58,272 bases of DNA from an uncultured Rhizobiaceae group bacterium (GTDB taxonomy: Bacteria > Pseudomonadota > Alphaproteobacteria > Rhizobiales > Rhizobiaceae), in NCBI GenBank assembly GCA_938044775.1, contig CALIOE010000070.1, positions 1 to 58,272 on the forward strand. The letters are read 5' to 3'. The notes under the pieces are model-generated. The model did no database searches. It was not told the origin of the DNA and was given only the letters and a program-made list of their open reading frames with translations. Of this stretch, positions 54,509 through 58,272 are shown piece by piece (within the stretch, counting starts at the first letter, position 1; every line of letters begins with the position of its first letter). Both the position numbers and the translations under genes were made by a program.

Positions 54509-55354
54509 CTAAGCAGCAACCGTCTTTTGCTTCTGCACGCCCAATCCCTCGATGCCCAGTTCCATCTCATCTCCGGCTTTGAGGTATACCGGCACCGGTT
54601 TCATGCCCATGCCGACGCCGGGAGGCGTACCGGTGGATATTACATCACCGGGCTGCAGGCTCATGAACTGAGAGAGGTAGGCAACGATATGAGCGACGCC
54701 ATAGACCATGGTTCCGGTCGTGCCGTCCTGCATTCGTTTTCCATTGACGTCCAGATACATGGAAAGGCTTTGTGGGTCCGGTACGTCGTCTCGCGTCACC
54801 AGCCAGGGCCCCATGGGGCCAAATGTGTCGGCGGATTTTCCCTTCACCCATTGGCCTGAGCGCTTGTTTTGAAAGTCCCGCTCCGAGATATCGTTGATCA
54901 GGCAATAGCCGGCGACGTGGTCAAGTGCGTCTTTTTCTTCGATGTATTTTGTCGGCTTGCCAATGACGACGCCGAGTTCGACTTCCCAATCAGTGGCAGT
55001 GGATGTGCGCGGAATTTCCACGTTATCGTTCGGGCCGCAAATAGCCGAAGTTGCTTTGAAAAAGACGACGGGTTCCGGTGGGACCTCATGACCAGATTCT
55101 GCGGCATGATCTGAATAATTCAGCCCGATACAAATGAACTTCCCGACATCGCCGACACAGGGGCCGATGCGCGGGGCGCCGGCAACAGCGGGAAGCTCGG
55201 CCGGATCAAGGGCACCGAGCCTGGCCAGTTCGGCATCACCCAATACGGCGCCGTTTATGTCGGACACGTGGTCAGAAAGATCACGCAGGTTGCCGTCGGC
55301 GTCGAGCATGGCAGGCTTTTCGCTGCCTGCTTCGCCATAGCGTACAAGTTTCAT
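54509..55354 (-). CDS. fumarylacetoacetate hydrolase family protein
   Basis: The 281-residue enzyme has the FAH fold: KFICIGLNYSDHAAESG, the metal-binding DWEVELGVVIGKPTKYI with Glu-x-Glu, and STGTPPGVGMGMKP. This length and sequence match the group annotated as ureidoglycolate lyase or 2,4-diketo-3-deoxy-L-fuconate hydrolase. The ATG at 55354 has GGAGG upstream. The preceding SDR gene ends 34 bases earlier, so the two form an operon. A role after that dehydrogenase, splitting a diketo acid, is likely. Confidence 0.88.
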   Translation of the reverse strand: MKLVRYGEAGSEKPAMLDADGNLRDLSDHVSDINGAVLGDAELARLGALDPAELPAVAGAPRIGPCVGDVGKFICIGLNYSDHAAESGHEVPPEPVVFFKATSAICGPNDNVEIPRTSTATDWEVELGVVIGKPTKYIEEKDALDHVAGYCLINDISERDFQNKRSGQWVKGKSADTFGPMGPWLVTRDDVPDPQSLSMYLDVNGKRMQDGTTGTMVYGVAHIVAYLSQFMSLQPGDVISTGTPPGVGMGMKPVPVYLKAGDEMELGIEGLGVQKQKTVAA

Positions 55355-55388
55355 TGGGGGTCCTCCCGAAGTTCCAAAAAATTTCTGC

Positions 55389-56123
55389 CTAGAGCGCCCA
55401 ACCACCGTCAATACAGTGGGCCTGTCCGGTTGTGAATGAGCTTTCGTCACTGGCGAGATAGACAGCCAGAGATGCGATTTCCTCAGCAGTACCGAGCCTC
55501 AGCATGGGCTGGCGGGCGATAAAATCAGTCATCGCCTTATCAAAGTCGCCGGTGGCGCGGAGACGATCGTGAAGCGACGGGCTTTCGACGGTACCGGGAC
55601 AGATCGCGTTGCATCGAATGCCCTGGGTAACAAAATCGGCGGCAATGGATTTGGTCAGGCCCAGAACGGCAGCCTTTGACGCGCAATATACCGCGCGGTT
55701 CGGCACCCCTTTGATGGATGAGGCAACCGACGACATGTTGATAATCGAGCCGCCGCCGTTTTCCAGCATGGCGGGAACAACCAGCTTGCACATGCGATAC
55801 ATGGCCTTGGCATTCAGCTCAAAGGCGAAGTCCCAGTCTTCTTCGGTGCTCTCAAGAATGGAGCCGGCATGAACGAATCCGGCGAAATTGCACAAGACAT
55901 TGAGAGCCGGCAGCGCCTCGACGACAGCTTCGAGTTCCGGCTTGCTGGTCACGTCCAGCCGGATGGCATTGACGCCTTCGAGGGCCTCGAGTTCGGCCAG
56001 AGTGTCTTCGTTGATATCAGCGGCGTAAACATTGGCACCCTCGCGCACAAAAGCCTCTGCCGTTGCGCGGCCGATGCCCTGGCCTGCCGCTGTTACCAGC
56101 GCGGTTTTTCCTGCAAGTCTCAT
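55389..56123 (-). CDS. SDR, 2-keto-3-deoxy-L-fuconate-dehydrogenase-like
   Basis: The 244-residue SDR has TAAGQGIGRATAEAF, the cofactor Asp in YAADINED (NAD preference), CNFAG, Ser in NMSSVAS and YCASK with the catalytic Tyr and Lys. It resembles the BDH2/DHRS6 and 2-keto-3-deoxy-L-fuconate/rhamnonate 4-dehydrogenase group. Paired with the FAH-family hydrolase it fits the last two steps of non-phosphorylating L-fucose or L-rhamnose breakdown; other genes of such a route are not here. Confidence 0.82.
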   Translation of the reverse strand: MRLAGKTALVTAAGQGIGRATAEAFVREGANVYAADINEDTLAELEALEGVNAIRLDVTSKPELEAVVEALPALNVLCNFAGFVHAGSILESTEEDWDFAFELNAKAMYRMCKLVVPAMLENGGGSIINMSSVASSIKGVPNRAVYCASKAAVLGLTKSIAADFVTQGIRCNAICPGTVESPSLHDRLRATGDFDKAMTDFIARQPMLRLGTAEEIASLAVYLASDESSFTTGQAHCIDGGWAL

Positions 56124-56274
56124 GGGTGAAATTCGTCCGTAAAATTGCCAAAATCTATTGGGAACGAAAATGAGTTTTTAAGGGCACCGGAGTCAATCGA
56201 TTTGATGACTTACGGTCTGAAAAAAGGCCCGCATTGCTCAATAGGGAAAAGAATCTGAAAAAAGAAGACGGAGC

Positions 56275-56303
56275 AAAAAAGGGCGGCCCACCGGACCGCC
56301 CTT
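56275..56303 (-). terminator. rho-independent terminator after aceA
   Basis: On the minus strand AAGGGCGG pairs with CCGCCCTT around a 9-base loop and is followed by a T-run, 25 bases after the isocitrate lyase stop codon. Confidence 0.88.
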
Positions 56304-56327
56304 GGTAATTGTCACAGTCGGTGGCGT

Positions 56328-57926
56328 TTAGGCAGCCTCGAACTGGTTCATGGTGTTGTCCTTACCGGACGCTTTCAAGGCGGCCTCACCTGCGAAGAAT
56401 TCTTTATGGTCGTCACCGATGTCCGAGCCGGCCATGTTCTGGTGTTTTACGCAGGCGATGCCTTCGCGGATTTCCTTGCGCTGGACACCGGCAACATAAC
56501 CGAGCATGCCCTGATCTCCGAAATATTCTTTCGCCAGGTTGTCTGTCGACAGGGCAGCGGTGTGATAGGTCGGCAAGGTGATCAGGTGGTGGAAAATGCC
56601 GGCACGTTTAGAGCCATCGGCCTGGAACGTGCGGATTTTTTCGTCGGCCTCTGTCGCCAGTTCCGTTTCATCGTAGTCTGTGCTCATCAACCGGTCGCGG
56701 TCATAATCGGAAACGTCTTTGCCCTCTTCCGCCCAGGCATCGAAGATCTGTTGGCGGAAATTGAGTGTCCAGTTGAAGGACGGCGAATTGTTGTAAACCA
56801 GCTTGGCATTGGGAATAACCTCACGAACCCGATCCACCATACTGGCGATCTGTTCGACATGCGGCTTCTCAGTTTCGATCCAAAGCAGGTCGGCGCCGTT
56901 CTGCAGCGACGTGATTGAGTCCAGCACGCAACGGTCCGCGCCGGTTCCTTCGCGGAACTGAAACAGGTTTGATGCAAGGCGTTTGGGCCGCAGGAGTTTG
57001 CCACCCCGGTTGATGACAACGTCTCCGTTGTTCAGGTCTTCGGGCGAAACGTCTTCGCAATCGAGGAATGAATTATACTGGTCGCCGAGGTCACCGGGTT
57101 CTTTGGAAACCGCGATCTGTTTCGTCAGACCGGCACCGAGGCTATCTGTGCGGGTGACAACGATGCCGTTCTCAATGCCCATTTCCAGGAAGGCGTAGCG
57201 GCAGGCGCGGATTTTGGCCAGGAAGTCCTCGTGAGGGACCGTGACCTTGCCGTCCTGATGGCCGCATTGCTTTTCGTCGGAGACCTGGTTTTCGATCTGC
57301 AGGGCGCAGGCGCCGGCCTCAATCATTTTCTTGGCCAGCAGATAGGTCGCTTCGGCATTGCCGAACCCGGCATCAATATCAGCGATGATCGGCACGACAT
57401 GTGTTTCATGATTGTCGATTTCCTTTTGAACGGCTGCAGCCGTAACCTCGTCGCCGGCATCCTTGGCTTCGTCCAGCTGCCGGAACAGGTTGCCGAGTTC
57501 GCGGGCATCCGCCTGACGCAGGAACGTGTAGATTTCCTCTATCAGGGCAGGGACGGATGTTTTCTCGTGCATCGACTGGTCGGGCAGCGGGCCAAATTCA
57601 GACCGCAGCGCAGCGACCATCCATCCGGACAGGTAGATGTAGCGTCCTTTGGTGGTGCCGAAGTGTTTTTTGATGGAGATCATCTTTTGCTGCCCGACAA
57701 AACCGTGCCAACAGCCCAGCGACTGCGTGTATTTGGCCGGATCCTTGTCGTAGGCATCCATGTCGGCGCGCACGATATCGGCTGTGTACTGGGCGATTTC
57801 GAGGCCGGTGCGAAACCGATTCTGGGCGCGCATACGGGCCACGGATTCCGGATTGATGGCGTTCCATGAGCTGCCGTTTTCTTTGACCAGGCTGGAAACA
57901 GCCTCAATGTCCTGCGAATATGTCAT
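56328..57926 (-). CDS. aceA: isocitrate lyase, long form
   Basis: The 532-residue enzyme shows the isocitrate lyase core: IIADIDAGFGN, then QIENQVSDEKQCGHQDGK with catalytic Cys221 (the KKCGH signature here reads KQCGH), ENGIVVTRTDS, and LLWIETEKP. Its length fits the ~530-residue subgroup rather than the ~430-residue form. It splits isocitrate to succinate and glyoxylate for growth on acetyl-CoA, which the phenylacetate pathway yields. GGAG lies eight bases before ATG 57926. Confidence 0.96.
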   Translation of the reverse strand: MTYSQDIEAVSSLVKENGSSWNAINPESVARMRAQNRFRTGLEIAQYTADIVRADMDAYDKDPAKYTQSLGCWHGFVGQQKMISIKKHFGTTKGRYIYLSGWMVAALRSEFGPLPDQSMHEKTSVPALIEEIYTFLRQADARELGNLFRQLDEAKDAGDEVTAAAVQKEIDNHETHVVPIIADIDAGFGNAEATYLLAKKMIEAGACALQIENQVSDEKQCGHQDGKVTVPHEDFLAKIRACRYAFLEMGIENGIVVTRTDSLGAGLTKQIAVSKEPGDLGDQYNSFLDCEDVSPEDLNNGDVVINRGGKLLRPKRLASNLFQFREGTGADRCVLDSITSLQNGADLLWIETEKPHVEQIASMVDRVREVIPNAKLVYNNSPSFNWTLNFRQQIFDAWAEEGKDVSDYDRDRLMSTDYDETELATEADEKIRTFQADGSKRAGIFHHLITLPTYHTAALSTDNLAKEYFGDQGMLGYVAGVQRKEIREGIACVKHQNMAGSDIGDDHKEFFAGEAALKASGKDNTMNQFEAA

Positions 57927-58272
57927 CTTCATCTCCTTCGTAAGGGTCACGATCTGTAAAATCTGTCACAAAACAGATTTGAGAGGATTGTTCGGTGCTG
58001 ATTGTCTCTGCTTCCCGACGATGAAGACGGTATTACGCCCCAAATTCGCTTTTGCGGCCCATAATTGCTCAGATGCGGCCAAATTCGAGTCAATTTGTGC
58101 CGCAGGCATTTTTCGCCAGATGTAAAGTTGTAAAATTTTTTACACGGTTGAGACACTGAACGCCGGGTGAGATATCCAGGCACGAAAGATGCCTGACATC
58201 GTCATTGATCCCGACTCTCCCTCATCTTGGAGTTCGGATTCCAGATATCCCCGGACATGTTGACATGCTGGC
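57927..58272. promoter_or_regulatory. aceA upstream region with interrupted inverted repeat
   Basis: No gene is visible in these 346 bases. TGCGGC-CAAATT (58074-58085) is mirrored by AATTTG-T-GCCGCA (58092-58104). Extra copies of CAAATTCG and TGCGGC stand at 58041-58058. A second small hairpin, CAGGCA-N7-TGCCTG, lies at 58177-58195. These are likely operator elements of a glyoxylate-bypass regulator, which is not in the window. Confidence 0.45.

Overview
The window looks like chromosomal DNA of an alphaproteobacterium, most likely of the Hyphomicrobiales or a close relative. The reasons are a FixL-type heme-PAS kinase, FNR/FixK-type operator boxes, the lnt - XRE regulator - metK - trmB gene order, and a long isocitrate lyase. 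The species is not identifiable by eye. Coding density is high. No insertion sequence, phage gene or CRISPR array is visible; one tRNA-Arg is present.

Region 1 (1-13.6 kb, and loosely to 20 kb) reads as a low-oxygen and stress-survival island. It holds the end of an OmpR-type response regulator, a FixL-like hybrid kinase that keeps the heme-ligand His and the oxygen-contacting Arg, a triple-BON protein, a VIT1-type transporter, a host-attachment-family protein, Hsp20, a DUF2892 protein, two tandem universal stress proteins, a CBS-domain site-2 protease, an NQO-type quinone reductase and a MacAB-like ABC exporter. Six TTGAY-N4-VTCAA boxes sit in its promoters, which suggests one FNR/FixK regulon. 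Next come a GGDEF-EAL protein with a histidine-rich periplasmic loop, an RraA-family protein, an LRR protein and several very small genes.

Region 2 (20.0-34.6 kb) is a catabolic cluster. It encodes a 1068-residue cytoplasmic reductive dehalogenase fused to its own flavin/2Fe-2S reductase (BhbA type). Upstream on the same strand is a tightly packed operon: a branched-chain-type ABC importer (LivKHMGF), a vanillin/benzaldehyde-type aldehyde dehydrogenase, a coniferyl-alcohol-dehydrogenase-like SDR and a flotillin-like SPFH protein. Beyond it lie an NMT1-like protein without signal peptide and a divergent LysR regulator. My reading is uptake of a halogenated aromatic, oxidation of its side chain alcohol to aldehyde to acid, and reductive removal of the halogen. 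This is the best candidate for an undescribed system in the window.

Region 3 (34.8-45.9 kb) has tRNA-Arg(CCG), malic enzyme MaeB, and a phenylacetate cluster (paaK, paaI, paaZ, paaX, paaABCDE). Two promoters share an identical bipartite palindrome, TGTTACA-N24-TGTAACR, proposed as the PaaX operator. The beta-oxidation genes paaF, G, H and J are not in the window.

Region 4 (46.0-58.3 kb) is mostly housekeeping: lnt, an XRE regulator, metK, trmB, a CBS protein, ppa, a MATE exporter, a cytochrome P460, a methyltransferase, an FAH-family hydrolase with an SDR (possibly a deoxysugar-acid pathway), and aceA with its terminator and a complex upstream inverted repeat.
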